Positions 1-10,713 of a DNA stretch of 64,000 nt are shown one piece after another. The stretch is from NCBI GenBank assembly GCA_944548615.1, contig OX155972.1, forward strand, positions 1-64,000. Reading direction: 5' to 3'. The notes under the pieces were generated by a model that saw only the letters and a list, made by a program, of their open reading frames with translations, did no database searches and was not told where the DNA came from. Origin of the DNA: Micropterix aruncella. Taxonomy: Eukaryota; Arthropoda; Insecta; Lepidoptera; Micropterigidae. The stretch's first letter is position 1; every line of letters starts with the position of its first letter. A program made the position numbers and the translations under genes.

Positions 1-427
1 TGCCATCATAATGGAATGCCTATACCAAATTTCACGTCTCTACGGTTGACCGTTGAGGAGTTCCCTCGTCGGGAGCCAACCCTGGGTGCAGCAGCCATGT
101 CATGGTGGAACTTAGTAATTGCCATCATAATGGAATGCCTATACCAAATTTCACGTCTCTACGGTTGACCGTTGAGGAGTTCCCTCGTCGGGAGCCAACC
201 CTGGGTGCAGCAGCCATGTCATGGTGGAACTTAGTAATTGCCATCATAATGGAATGCCTATACCAAATTTCACGTCTCTACGGTTGACCGTTGAGAAGTT
301 CCCTCGTCGGGAGCCAACCCTGGGTGCAGCAGCCATGTCATGGTGGAACTTAGTAATTGCCATCATAATGGAATGCCTATACCAAATTTCACGTCTCTAC
401 GGTTGACCGTTGAGGAGTTCCCTCGTC
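1..427. repeat. 119-bp tandem satellite, array 1 (about 3.6 copies, runs off the left edge)
   Basis: Direct head-to-tail repeats with a period of exactly 119 bp. Copies differ by single bases (for example TTGAGAAGTT instead of TTGAGGAGTT near 290). Each monomer contains the short palindrome ACGGTTGACCGT and the marker TTCCCTCGTCGGGAGCC. Overlapping 61-codon open frames recur every 119 bp because the monomer lacks stops in one phase. They are a by-product of periodicity, not evidence of a gene. The array ends where CCTCGTCGGGAG changes to CCTCGTCCTTG at 428. Confidence 0.97.
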
Positions 428-439
428 CTTGTCACGTAC

Positions 440-559
440 CTCTTTCCGTAGGTTGTTTACTCCTTTTAATTCGTTTAACGCCTCGCGGGCAATATCTCTG
501 GCTCTTTCCGGTATTTCTTCGAAATTCCGAAACGGCACTTCTATTTCTGTGGTCTCCAT
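440..559 (-). CDS. putative 40-codon first coding exon, copy 1
   Basis: Minus-strand ATG at 559 opens 40 codons that end exactly at a donor (GAG|GTACGT), phase 0. The peptide starts METTEIEVPF and continues as a charged, helix-prone stretch ending LRKE. An in-frame TGA lies nine codons upstream of the ATG, so translation would start here. The difference from copies 2-4 inside the exon (AGA versus CGA for Arg 19) is synonymous, which hints at past selection on protein. The donor is GTACGT here but canonical GTAAGT in the other copies. I do not recognise the protein. It could be the start of an unidentified ciliary gene whose later exons lie left of the window. Confidence 0.45.
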
Positions 560-872
560 ATTGTCTCTTCTCGTTGATCAAAGGCACTGAAAATGAAAAT
601 GAAAAAGCACAGATTAAATAGTATTGAAAAGTAATTAAAGAAGAAGAAGAAGACGAGATAAAAAGCAGAAGCAATGAAATGAAAAGCGTTCTAAAACCCT
701 ATCTTTTGACACCTCGCTTGTGTGTATATGATAAAATAAAGAATATAATATTTAATTTATTAAACGAAGCCGCGGGAAAAATACTAAAACTCCCTTGGCT
801 CGGATCGCTACTATTGAAAACAAACATCGTAAAATCGATAAATAAACTTTCGCAAGTATGACGAGGGCTGAA

Positions 873-955
873 GTTACCATAGAAACAGAAATCGTTAAAT
901 CGATAAATATTCTATTGCGAGTCGGGCCACCGCCTGAGCTCGTTACTATGGAAAC
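873..955. promoter_or_regulatory. two RFX X-box motifs, module copy 1
   Basis: GTTACCATAGAAAC (873-886) and GTTACTATGGAAAC (942-955) both fit the RFX X-box consensus RYYNYYATRRNRAC without mismatch. They lie about 310-400 bp upstream of the minus-strand ATG at 559. Between and beside them are TCGATAAAT boxes resembling the insect DRE (TATCGATA). RFX X-boxes are a hallmark of ciliary gene promoters. Binding is inferred, not shown. Confidence 0.6.
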
Positions 956-1147
956 AAAACCGTTAAATCGATAAATCAATATACCTATACAGATATTAAA
1001 TCGTCTATAATTCCGTTAATATTACTCAGATTTGAAAATTAAAAGAAGCGTTAGATGCGCAAAGCAAAACTCTATTAGATAATACCAAACAGGGAGGACT
1101 ATAATTGATGCCTTTTAGCGCAATAGCCCTCAAACGTCAAGAGCCAA

Positions 1148-3199
1148 TTTATTTCGAAAAATGTGATTTTTTCATAACAATTTCTATGTTCAAAATGAAA
1201 GTTTATATAAAAAAATTCAAAATGTCAAAATTTCGAAAATGACATTTCGTAGAGATTTCAAAGGCCTTCGTTCTGTCCGAACACCGTAACGCGTTAGGTT
1301 TACTCTATCTCGATTTATTTCGAAAAATGTGATTTTTTCATAATAATTTCCAAGTTCAAAATGAAAGTTTATATAAAAATTTTCAAAATATCAAAATTTC
1401 AAAAATGCCATTTTGTAGAGCTTAAGCGAAGTGTCGATCTCGCCAAAGACCGCAACGCGGTAGGTTTACTCTATCTCGATTTATTTCGAAAAATGTGATT
1501 TTTTCATAACAAATTCTATGTTCAAAATGAAAGTTTATATAAAAAATTTCAAAATGTCAAAATTTCGAAAATTCCATTTCGTAGAGATTTCAAAGGCCTT
1601 CGTTCTGCCCGAACACCGTAACGCGTTTAATTTACTCTATCACGGTCTTTATCGAAAAATGTCATTTATTCATAACAATTTCTATGTTCAAAATGAAAGT
1701 TTATATAAAAAATTTCAAAATATCAAAATTTCGAAAATGCCATTTCGTAGAGAATACTAAGGCCGTCGTTCTGTCCGAACGCCGTAACGCTATAGGTTTA
1801 CTCTATCACGATCTTTTTCGAAAAATGTGATTTTTTCATAATAATTTCTATGTTTAAAATGAAATTTTATATAAAATTTTTCAAAATGTCAAAATTTCAA
1901 AAATGCCATTTTGTAGAGCTTAAGCGGGGTGTCGATCTGGCCAAAGACCGCAACGCGGTAGGTTTACTCTATCTCGATTTATTTCGAAAAATGTGATTTT
2001 TTCATAACAATTTCTATGTTCAAAATGAAAGTTTATATAAAAAATTTCAAAATGTCAAAATTTCGAAAATTCCATTTCGTAGAGATTACCAAGGCCGTCG
2101 TTCTGTCCGAACACCGTAACGCTATAGGTTTACTCTATCACGGTCTTTTTCGAAAAATGTCATTTATTCATAACAATTTCTATGTTCAAAATGAAAGTTT
2201 GTATAAAAAATTTCAAAATGTCAAAATTTCGAAAATGCCATTTCGTAGAGATTTCAAAGGCCTTCGTTCTGCCCGAACACCGTAACGCGTTTAATTTACT
2301 CTATCACGGTCTTTTTCGAAAAATGTCATTTATTCATAACAATTTCTATGTTCAAAATGAAAGTTTATATAAAAAATTTCAAAATGTCAAAATTTCGAAA
2401 ATGCCATTTCGTAGAGAATACTAAGGCCGTCGTTCTGTCCGAACGCCGTAACGCTATAGGTTTACTCTATCACGAACTTTTTCGAAAAATGTGATTTTTT
2501 CATAATAATTTCTGTGTTTAAAATGAAATTTTATATAAAATTTTTCAAAATGTCAAAATTTCAAAAATGCCATTTTGTAGAGCTTAAGCGGGGTGTCGAT
2601 CTGGCCAAAGACCGCAACGCGGTAGGTTTACTCTATCTCGATTTATTTCGAAAAATGTGATTTTTTCATAACAATTTCTATGTTCAAAATGAAAGTTTAT
2701 ATAAAAAATTTCAAAATGTCAAAATTTCGAAAATGCCATTTCGTAGAGATTACCAAGGCTGTCGTTCTGTCCGAACACCGTAACGCTATAGGTTTACTCT
2801 ATCACGGTCTTTTTCGAAAAATGTCATTTATTCATAACAATTTCTATGTTCAAAATGAAAGTTTATATAAAAAATTTCAAAATGTCAAAATTTCGAAAAT
2901 ACCATTTCGTAGAGATTTCAAAGGCCTTCGTTCTGTCCGAACACCGTAACGCGTTTGATTTACTCTATCACGGTCTTTTTCGAAAAATGACATTTATTCA
3001 TAACAATTTCTATGTTCAAAATGAAAGTTTGTATAAAAAATTTCAAAATGTCAAAATTTGGAAAATGCGATTTCGTAGAGATTACCGAGGCCGTCGTTCT
3101 GTCCAAACACCGTAACGCGTTAGGTTTACTCTATCTCGATTTATTTCGAAAAATGTGATTTTTTCATAACAATTTCCAAGTTCAAAATGAAAGTTTATC
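1148..3199. repeat. 166-bp tandem satellite, array A
   Basis: A/T-rich monomers of about 166 bp with recurring blocks TTTCGAAAAATG, TCATAACAATTTCTATG and CAAAATGAAAGTTTATAT. Three monomer subtypes are mixed, distinguished by the GC-rich third: GATTTCAAAGGCCTTCG, GATTACCAAGGCCGTCG and GCTTAAGCGGGGTGTCG. Open frames of 77-108 codons recur every 166 bp and are periodicity artefacts. The array ends abruptly inside a monomer at GAAAGTTTAT and continues as 119-bp satellite (CTACGGTTGACC). Confidence 0.95.
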
Positions 3200-4300
3200 T
3201 ACGGTTGACCGTTGAGGAGTTCCCTCGTCGGGAGCCAACCCTGGGTGCAGCAGCCATGTCATGGTGGAACTTAGTAATTGCCATCATAATGGAATGCCTA
3301 TACCAAATTTCACGTCTCTACGGTTGACCGTTGAGGAGTTCCCTCGTCGGGAGCCAACCCTGGGTGCAGCAGCCATGTCATGGTGGAACTTAGTAATTGC
3401 CATCATAATGGAATGCCTATACCAAATTTCACGTCTCTACGGTTGACCGTTGAGGAGTTCCCTCGTCGGGAGCCAACCCTGGGTGCAGCAGCCATGCCAT
3501 GGTGGAACTTAGTAATTGCCATCATAATGGAATGCCTATACCAAATTTCACGTCTCTACGGTTGACCGTTGAGGAGTTCCCTCGTCGGGAGCCAACCCTG
3601 GGTGCAGCAGCCATGTCATGGTGGAACTTAGTAATTGCCATCATAATGGAATGCCTATACCAAATTTCACGTCTCTACGGTTGACCGTTGAGGAGTTCCC
3701 TCGTCGGGAGCCAACCCTGGGTGCAGCAGCCATGTCATGGTGGAACTTAGTAATTGCCATCATAATGGAATGCCTATACCAAATTTCACGTCTCTACGGT
3801 TGACCGTTGAGGAGTTCCCTCGTCGGGAGCCAACCCTGGGTGCAGCAGCCATGTCATGGTGGAACTTAGTAATTGCCATCATAATGGAATGCCTATACCA
3901 AATTTCACGTCTCTACGGTTGACCGTTGAGGAGTTCCCTCGTCGGGAGCCAACCCTGGGTGCAGCAGCCATGTCATGGTGGAACTTAGTAATTGCCATCA
4001 TAATGGAATGCCTATACCAAATTTCACGTCTCTACGGTTGACCGTTGAGGAGTTCCCTCGTCGGGAGCCAACCCTGGGTGCAGCAGCCATGTCATGGTGG
4101 AACTTAGTAATTGCCATCATAATGGAATGCCTATACCAAATTTCACGTCTCTACGGTTGACCGTTGAGGAGTTCCCTCGTCGGGAGCCAACCCTGGGTGC
4201 AGCAGCCATGTCATGGTGGAACTTAGTAATTGCCATCATAATGGAATGCCTATACCAAATTTCACGTCTCTACGGTTGACCGTTGAGGAGTTCCCTCGTC
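3200..4300. repeat. 119-bp tandem satellite, array 2 (about 9.3 copies)
   Basis: Near-identical 119-bp monomers starting at CTACGGTTGACC immediately after the truncated 166-bp monomer and ending at CCCTCGTC before the second module. Only isolated substitutions are visible (for example CCATGCCATGG near 3493). Confidence 0.97.
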
Positions 4301-4312
4301 CTTGTCACTTAC

Positions 4313-4432
4313 CTCTTTCCGTAGGTTGTTTACTCCTTTTAATTCGTTTAACGCCTCGCGGGCAATATCTCTGGCTCGTTCCGGTATTTCTTCGAAATTC
4401 CGAAACGGCACTTCTATTTCTGTGGTCTCCAT
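4313..4432 (-). CDS. putative 40-codon first coding exon, copy 2
   Basis: Minus-strand ATG at 4432, 40 codons, ending GAG|GTAAGT, an ideal splice donor in phase 0. The peptide is identical to copy 1. The intron would begin directly in the 119-bp array to the left. Product unknown. Confidence 0.45.
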
Positions 4433-4745
4433 ATTGTCTCTTCTCGTTGATCAAAGGCACTGAAAATGAAAATGAAAAAGCACAGATTAAATAGTATTGA
4501 AAAGTAATTAAAGAAGAAGAAGAAGACGAGATAAAAAGCAGAAGCAATGAAATGAAAAGCGTTCTAAAACCCTATCTTTTGACACCTCGCTTGTGTGTAT
4601 ATGATAAAATAAAGAATGTAATATTTAATTTATTAAACGAAGCCGCGGGAAAAATACTAAAACTCCCTTGGCTCGGATCGCTACTATTGAAAACAAAAAT
4701 CGTAAAATCGATAAATAAACTTTTGCAAGTATGACGAGGGCTGAA

Positions 4746-4828
4746 GTTACCATAGAAACAGAAATCGTTAAATCGATAAATATTCTATTGCGAGTCGGGC
4801 CACCGCCCAAGCTCGTTACTATGGAAAC
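4746..4828. promoter_or_regulatory. two RFX X-box motifs, module copy 2
   Basis: Both 14-bp X-boxes are conserved without change at 4746-4759 and 4815-4828, upstream of the minus-strand ATG at 4432. Confidence 0.6.
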
Positions 4829-5026
4829 AAAACCGTTAAATCGATAAATCAATAAACCTATACAGATATTAAATCGTCTATAATTCCGTTAATATTAATC
4901 AGATTTGAAAATTAAAAGAAGCGTTAGATGCGCAAAGCAAAACTCTATTAGATAATAATAAACAGGGAGGACTATAATTGATGCCTTTTAGCGCAATAGA
5001 ATTAGCCCTCAAACGTCGGGAGCCAA

Positions 5027-6080
5027 TTTATTTCGAAAAATGTGATTTTTTCATAACAATTTCTATGTTCAAAATGAAAGTTTATATAAAAAAATTCAAA
5101 ATGTCAAAATTTCGAAAATGCCATTTCGTAGAGATTTCAAAGGCCTTCGTTCTGTCCGAACACCGTAACGCGTTAGGTTTACTCTATCTCGATTTATTTC
5201 GAAAAATGTGATTTTTTCATAATAATTTCCAAGTTCAAAATGAAAGTTTATATAAAAATTTTCAAAATATCAAAATTTCAAAAATGCCATTTTGTAGAGC
5301 TTAAGCGAAGTGTCGATCTCGCCAAAGACCGCAACGCGTTAGGTTTACTCTATTGCGATTTATTTCGAAAAATGTGATTTTTTCACAACAAATTCTATGT
5401 TCAAAATGAAAGTTTATATAAAAAAATTCAAAATGTCAAAATTTCGAAAATGCCATTTCGTAGAGATTTCAAAGGCCTTCGTTCTGCCCGAACACCGTAA
5501 CGCGTTTAATTTACTCTATCACGGTCTTTTTCGAAAAATGTCATTTATTTATAACAATTTCTATGTTCAAAATGAAAGTTTATATAAAAAATTTCAAAAT
5601 GTCAATTTTTCGAAAATGCCATTTCGTAGAGATTACCAAGGCCGTCGTTCTGTCCGAACGCCGTAACGCTATAGGTTTACTCTATCACGGTCTTTTTCGA
5701 AAAATGTCATTTATTCATAACAATTTCTATGTTCAAAATGAAAGTTTATATAAAAAATTTCAAAATGTCAAAATTTCGAAAATGCCATTTCGTAGAGATT
5801 TCAAAGGCCTTCGTTCTGTCCGAACACCGTAACGCGTTTGATTTACTCTATCACGGTCTTTTTCGAAAAATGACATTTATTCATAACAATTTCTATGTTC
5901 AAAATGAAAGTTTGTATAAAAAATTTCAAAATGTCAAAATTTGGAAAATGCGATTTCTTAGAGATTACCGAGGCCGTCGTTCTGTCCAAACACCGTAACG
6001 CGTTAGGTTTACTCTATCTCGATTTATTTCGAAAAATGTGATTTTTTCATAACAATTTCCAAGTTCAAAATGAAAGTTTA
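5027..6080. repeat. 166-bp tandem satellite, array B
   Basis: About 6.3 monomers of the 166-bp family. Together with the module at 4301-5026 it forms a 1780-bp block duplicated at 7779-9558 with only a few substitutions. The array ends at the same broken monomer (GAAAGTTTAT then CTACGGTTG) as arrays A and C. Confidence 0.95.
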
Positions 6081-7778
6081 TCTACGGTTGACCGTTGAGG
6101 AGTTCCCTCGTCGGGAGCCAACCCTGGGTGCAGCAGCCATGTCATGGTGGAACTTAGTAATTGCCATCATAATGGAATGCCTATACCAAATTTCACGTCT
6201 CTACGGTTGACCGTTGAGGAGTTCCCTCGTCGGGAGCCAACCCTGGGTGCAGCAGCCATGTCATGGTGGAACTTAGTAATTGCCATCATAATGGAATGCC
6301 TATACCAAATTTCACGTCTCTACGGTTGACCGTTGAGGAGTTCCCTCGTCGGGAGCCAACCCTGGGTGCAGCAGCCATGTCATGGTGGAACTTAGTAATT
6401 GCCATCATAATGGAATGCCTATACCAAATTTCACGTCTCTACGGTTGACCGTTGAGGAGTTCCCTCGTCGGGAGCCAACCCTGGGTGCAGCAGCCATGTC
6501 ATGGTGGAACTTAGTAATTGCCATCATAATGGAATGCCTATACCAAATTTCACGTCTCTACGGTTGACCGTTGAGGAGTTCCCTCGTCGGGAGCCAACCC
6601 TGGGTGCAGCAGCCATGTCATGGTGGAACTTAGTAATTGCCATCATAATGGAATGCCTATACCAAATTTCACGTCTCTACGGTTGACCGTTGAGGAGTTC
6701 CCTCGTCGGGAGCCAACCCTGGGTGCAGCAGCCATGTCATGGTGGAACTTAGTAATTGCCATCATAATGGAATGCCTATACCAAATTTCACGTCTCTACG
6801 GTTGACCGTTGAGGAGTTCCCTCGTCGGGAGCCAACCCTGGGTGCAGCAGCCATGTCATGGTGGAACTTAGTAATTGCCATCATAATGGAATGCCTATAC
6901 CAAATTTCACGTCTCTACGGTTGACCGTTGAGGAGTTCCCTCGTCGGGAGCCAACCCTGGGTGCAGCAGCCATGTCATGGTGGAACTTAGTAATTGCCAT
7001 CATAATGGAATGCCTATACCAAATTTCACGTCTCTACGGTTGACCGTTGAGGAGTTCCCTCGTCGGGAGCCAACCCTGGGTGCAGCAGCCATGTCATGGT
7101 GGAACTTAGTAATTGCCATCATAATGGAATGCCTATACCAAATTTCACGTCTCTACGGTTGACCGTTGAGGAGTTCCCTCGTCGGGAGCCAACCCTGGGT
7201 GCAGCAGCCATGTCATGGTGGAACTTAGTAATTGCCATCATAATGGAATGCCTATACCAAATTTCACGTCTCTACGGTTGACCGTTGAGGAGTTCCCTCG
7301 TCGGGAGCCAACCCTGGGTGCAGCAGCCATGTCATGGTGGAACTTAGTAATTGCCATCATAATGGAATGCCTATACCAAATTTCACGTCTCTACGGTTGA
7401 CCGTTGAGGAGTTCCCTCGTCGGGAGCCAACCCTGGGTGCAGCAGCCATGTCATGGTGGAACTTAGTAATTGCCATCATAATGGAATGCCTATACCAAAT
7501 TTCACGTCTCTACGGTTGACCGTTGAGGAGTTCCCTCGTCGGGAGCCAACCCTGGGTGCAGCAGCCATGTCATGGTGGAACTTAGTAATTGCCATCATAA
7601 TGGAATGCCTATACCAAATTTCACGTCTCTACGGTTGACCGTTGAGGAGTTCCCTCGTCGGGAGCCAACCCTGGGTGCAGCAGCCATGTCATGGTGGAAC
7701 TTAGTAATTGCCATCATAATGGAATGCCTATACCAAATTTCACGTCTCTACGGTTGACCGTTGAGGAGTTCCCTCGTC
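6081..7778. repeat. 119-bp tandem satellite, array 3 (about 14.3 copies)
   Basis: Highly homogeneous 119-bp monomers. The start and end phase are the same as in arrays 2 and 4, so these arrays differ by whole monomers only. Confidence 0.97.
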
Positions 7779-7790
7779 CTTGTCACTTAC

Positions 7791-7910
7791 CTCTTTCCGT
7801 AGGTTGTTTACTCCTTTTAATTCGTTTAACGCCTCGCGGGCAATATCTCTGGCTCGTTCCGGTATTTCTTCGAAATTCCGAAACGGCACTTCTATTTCTG
7901 TGGTCTCCAT
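7791..7910 (-). CDS. putative 40-codon first coding exon, copy 3
   Basis: Minus-strand ATG at 7910, 40 codons identical to copy 2, ending at a GTAAGT donor. Product unknown. Confidence 0.45.
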
Positions 7911-8223
7911 ATTGTCTCTTCTCGTTGATCAAAGGCACTGAAAATGAAAATGAAAAAGCACAGATTAAATAGTATTGAAAAGTAATTAAAGAAGAAGAAG
8001 AAGACGAGATAAAAAGCAGAAGCAATGAAATGAAAAGCGTTCTAAAACCCTATCTTTTGACACCTCGCTTGTGTGTATATGATAAAATAAAGAATGTAAT
8101 ATTTAATTTATTAAACGAAGCCGCGGGAAAAATACTAAAACTCCCTTGGCTCGGATCGCTACTATTGAAAACAAAAATCGTAAAATCGATAAATAAACTT
8201 TTGCAAGTATGACGAGGGCTGAA

Positions 8224-8306
8224 GTTACCATAGAAACAGAAATCGTTAAATCGATAAATATTCTATTGCGAGTCGGGCCACCGCCCAAGCTCGTTACTAT
8301 GGAAAC
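8224..8306. promoter_or_regulatory. two RFX X-box motifs, module copy 3
   Basis: Intact X-boxes at 8224-8237 and 8293-8306, same spacing to the ATG as in the other copies. Confidence 0.6.
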
Positions 8307-8504
8307 AAAACCGTTAAATCGATAAATCAATAAACCTATACAGATATTAAATCGTCTATAATTCCGTTAATATTAATCAGATTTGAAAATTAAAAGAAGC
8401 GTTAGATGCGCAAAGCAAAACTCTATTAGATAATAATAAACAGGGAGGACTATAATTGATGCCTTTTAGCGCAATAGAATTAGCCCTCAAACGTCGGGAG
8501 CCAA

Positions 8505-9558
8505 TTTATTTCGAAAAATGTGATTTTTTCATAACAATTTCTATGTTCAAAATGAAAGTTTATATAAAAAAATTCAAAATGTCAAAATTTCGAAAATGCC
8601 ATTTCGTAGAGATTTCAAAGGCCTTCGTTCTGTCCGAACACCGTAACGCGTTAGGTTTACTCTATCTCGATTTATTTCGAAAAATGTGATTTTTTCATAA
8701 TAATTTCCAAGTTCAAAATGAAAGTTTATATAAAAATTTTCAAAATATCAAAATTTCAAAAATGCCATTTTGTAGAGCTTAAGCGAAGTGTCGATCTCGC
8801 CAAAGACCGCAACGCGTTAGGTTTACTCTATTGCGATTTATTTCGAAAAATGTGATTTTTTCACAACAAATTCTATGTTCAAAATGAAAGTTTATATAAA
8901 AAAATTCAAAATGTCAAAATTTCGAAAATGCCATTTCGTAGAGATTTCAAAGGCCTTCGTTCTGCCCGAACACCGTAACGCGTTTAATTTACTCTATCAC
9001 GGTCTTTTTCGAAAAATGTCATTTATTCATAACAATTTCTATGTTCAAAATGAAAGTTTATATAAAAAATTTCAAAATGTCAATTTTTCGAAAATGCCAT
9101 TTCGTAGAGATTACCAAGGCCGTCGTTCTGTCCGAACGCCGTAACGCTATAGGTTTACTCTATCACGGTCTTTTTCGAAAAATGTCATTTATTCATAACA
9201 ATTTCTATGTTCAAAATGAAAGTTTATATAAAAAATTTCAAAATGTCAAAATTTCGAAAATGCCATTTCGTAGAGATTTCAAAGGCCTTCGTTCTGTCCG
9301 AACACCGTAACGCGTTTGATTTACTCTATCACGGTCTTTTTCGAAAAATGACATTTATTCATAACAATTTCTATGTTCAAAATGAAAGTTTGTATAAAAA
9401 ATTTCAAAATGTCAAAATTTGGAAAATGCGATTTCGTAGAGATTACCGAGGCCGTCGTTCTGTCCAAACACCGTAACGCGTTAGGTTTACTCTATCTCGA
9501 TTTATTTCGAAAAATGTGATTTTTTCATAACAATTTCCAAGTTCAAAATGAAAGTTTA
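8505..9558. repeat. 166-bp tandem satellite, array C
   Basis: Counterpart of array B at equal length. The monomer subtype order is the same and the array ends at the same broken-monomer junction. Confidence 0.95.
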
Positions 9559-10185
9559 TCTACGGTTGACCGTTGAGGAGTTCCCTCGTCGGGAGCCAAC
9601 CCTGGGTGCAGCAGCCATGTCATGGTGGAACTTAGTAATTGCCATCATAATGGAATGCCTATACCAAATTTCACGTCTCTACGGTTGACCGTTGAGGAGT
9701 TCCCTCGTCGGGAGCCAACCCTGGGTGCAGCAGCCATGTCATGGTGGAACTTAGTAATTGCCATCATAATGGAATGCCTATACCAAATTTCACGTCTCTA
9801 CGGTTGACCGTTGAGGAGTTCCCTCGTCGGGAGCCAACCCTGGGTGCAGCAGCCATGTCATGGTGGAACTTAGTAATTGCCATCATAATGGAATGCCTAT
9901 ACCAAATTTCACGTCTCTACGGTTGACCGTTGAGGAGTTCCCTCGTCGGGAGCCAACCCTGGGTGCAGCAGCCATGTCATGGTGGAACTTAGTAATTGCC
10001 ATCATAATGGAATGCCTATACCAAATTTCACGTCTCTACGGTTGACCGTTGAAGAGTTCCCTCGTCGGGAGCCAACCCTGGGTGCAGCAGCCATGTCATG
10101 GTGGAACTTAGTAATTGCCATCATAATGGAATGCCTATACCAAATTTCACGTCTCTACGGTTGACCGTTGAGGAGTTCCCTCGTC
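9559..10185. repeat. 119-bp tandem satellite, array 4 (about 5.3 copies)
   Basis: Same monomer and boundaries as arrays 2 and 3, with a lower copy number. One monomer has GAAGAGTTCC near 10051. Confidence 0.97.
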
Positions 10186-10197
10186 CTTGTCACTTAC

Positions 10198-10317
10198 CTC
10201 TTTCCGTAGGTTGTTTACTCCTTTTAATTCGTTTAACGCCTCGCGGGCAATATCTCTGGCTCGTTCCGGTATTTCTTCGAAATTCCGAAACGGCACTTCT
10301 ATTTCTGTGGTCTCCAT
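10198..10317 (-). CDS. putative 40-codon first coding exon, copy 4
   Basis: Minus-strand ATG at 10317, 40 codons, GTAAGT donor, same peptide as copy 2. As the copy closest to the CEP290-like gene it could be the original module or just another duplicate. Product unknown. Confidence 0.45.
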
Positions 10318-10630
10318 ATTGTCTCTTCTCGTTGATCAAAGGCACTGAAAATGAAAATGAAAAAGCACAGATTAAATAGTATTGAAAAGTAATTAAAGAA
10401 GAAGAAGAAGACGAGATAAAAAGCAGAAGCAATGAAATGAAAAGCGTTCTAAAACCCTATCTTTTGACACCTCGCTTGTGTGTATATGATAAAATAAAGA
10501 ATATAATATTTAATTTATTAAACGAAGCCGCGGGAAAAATACTAAAACTCCCTTGGCTCGGATCGCTACTATTGAAAACAAAAATCGTAAAATCGATAAA
10601 TAAACTTTTGCAAGTATGACGAGGGCTGAA

Positions 10631-10713
10631 GTTACCATAGAAACAGAAATCGTTAAATCGATAAATATTCTATTGCGAGTCGGGCCACCGCCCAAGCTCG
10701 TTACTATGGAAAC
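10631..10713. promoter_or_regulatory. two RFX X-box motifs, module copy 4
   Basis: Intact X-boxes at 10631-10644 and 10700-10713. Confidence 0.6.

Larger units (their letters stand above)
428..1147 (-). repeat. promoter/first-exon module, copy 1
   Basis: About 720 bp of non-satellite sequence found four times in the window (copies at 428, 4301, 7779 and 10186). Read on the minus strand it contains, in order: an A/T-rich upstream part, three degenerate sub-repeats each with a TCGATAAAT box, two RFX X-box motifs, a polypyrimidine tract ending in CAG near 587, an ATG at 559 and a splice donor at 439/440. Copy 1 lacks a 6-bp stretch that copies 2 and 3 carry near their right ends and has scattered substitutions, so it is the most diverged of the first three. 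Confidence 0.85.
4301..5026 (-). repeat. promoter/first-exon module, copy 2
   Basis: Second copy of the module at 428, with the same order of elements. It carries the 6-bp stretch (TAGAAT) absent from copy 1. Its right end reads CGTCGGGAGCCAATTTATTTCG, so the last 13 bases are shared with the 119-bp monomer. That suggests a microhomology junction between the two satellite families. Confidence 0.85.
7779..8504 (-). repeat. promoter/first-exon module, copy 3
   Basis: Third copy, essentially identical to copy 2 over its full length, including the microhomology junction with the 166-bp array. Confidence 0.85.

Noticed and set aside
679..861. 60-codon plus-strand frame and 75-codon minus frame in the module (and at the same place in copies 2-4)
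   Set aside because: They overlap the X-box/TCGATAAAT region and each other. The plus frame changes amino acids between copies. More likely promoter sequence read by chance.
1..10185. CRISPR-like array
   Set aside because: The repeats are long, contiguous and without unique spacers, and the surrounding DNA is eukaryotic.
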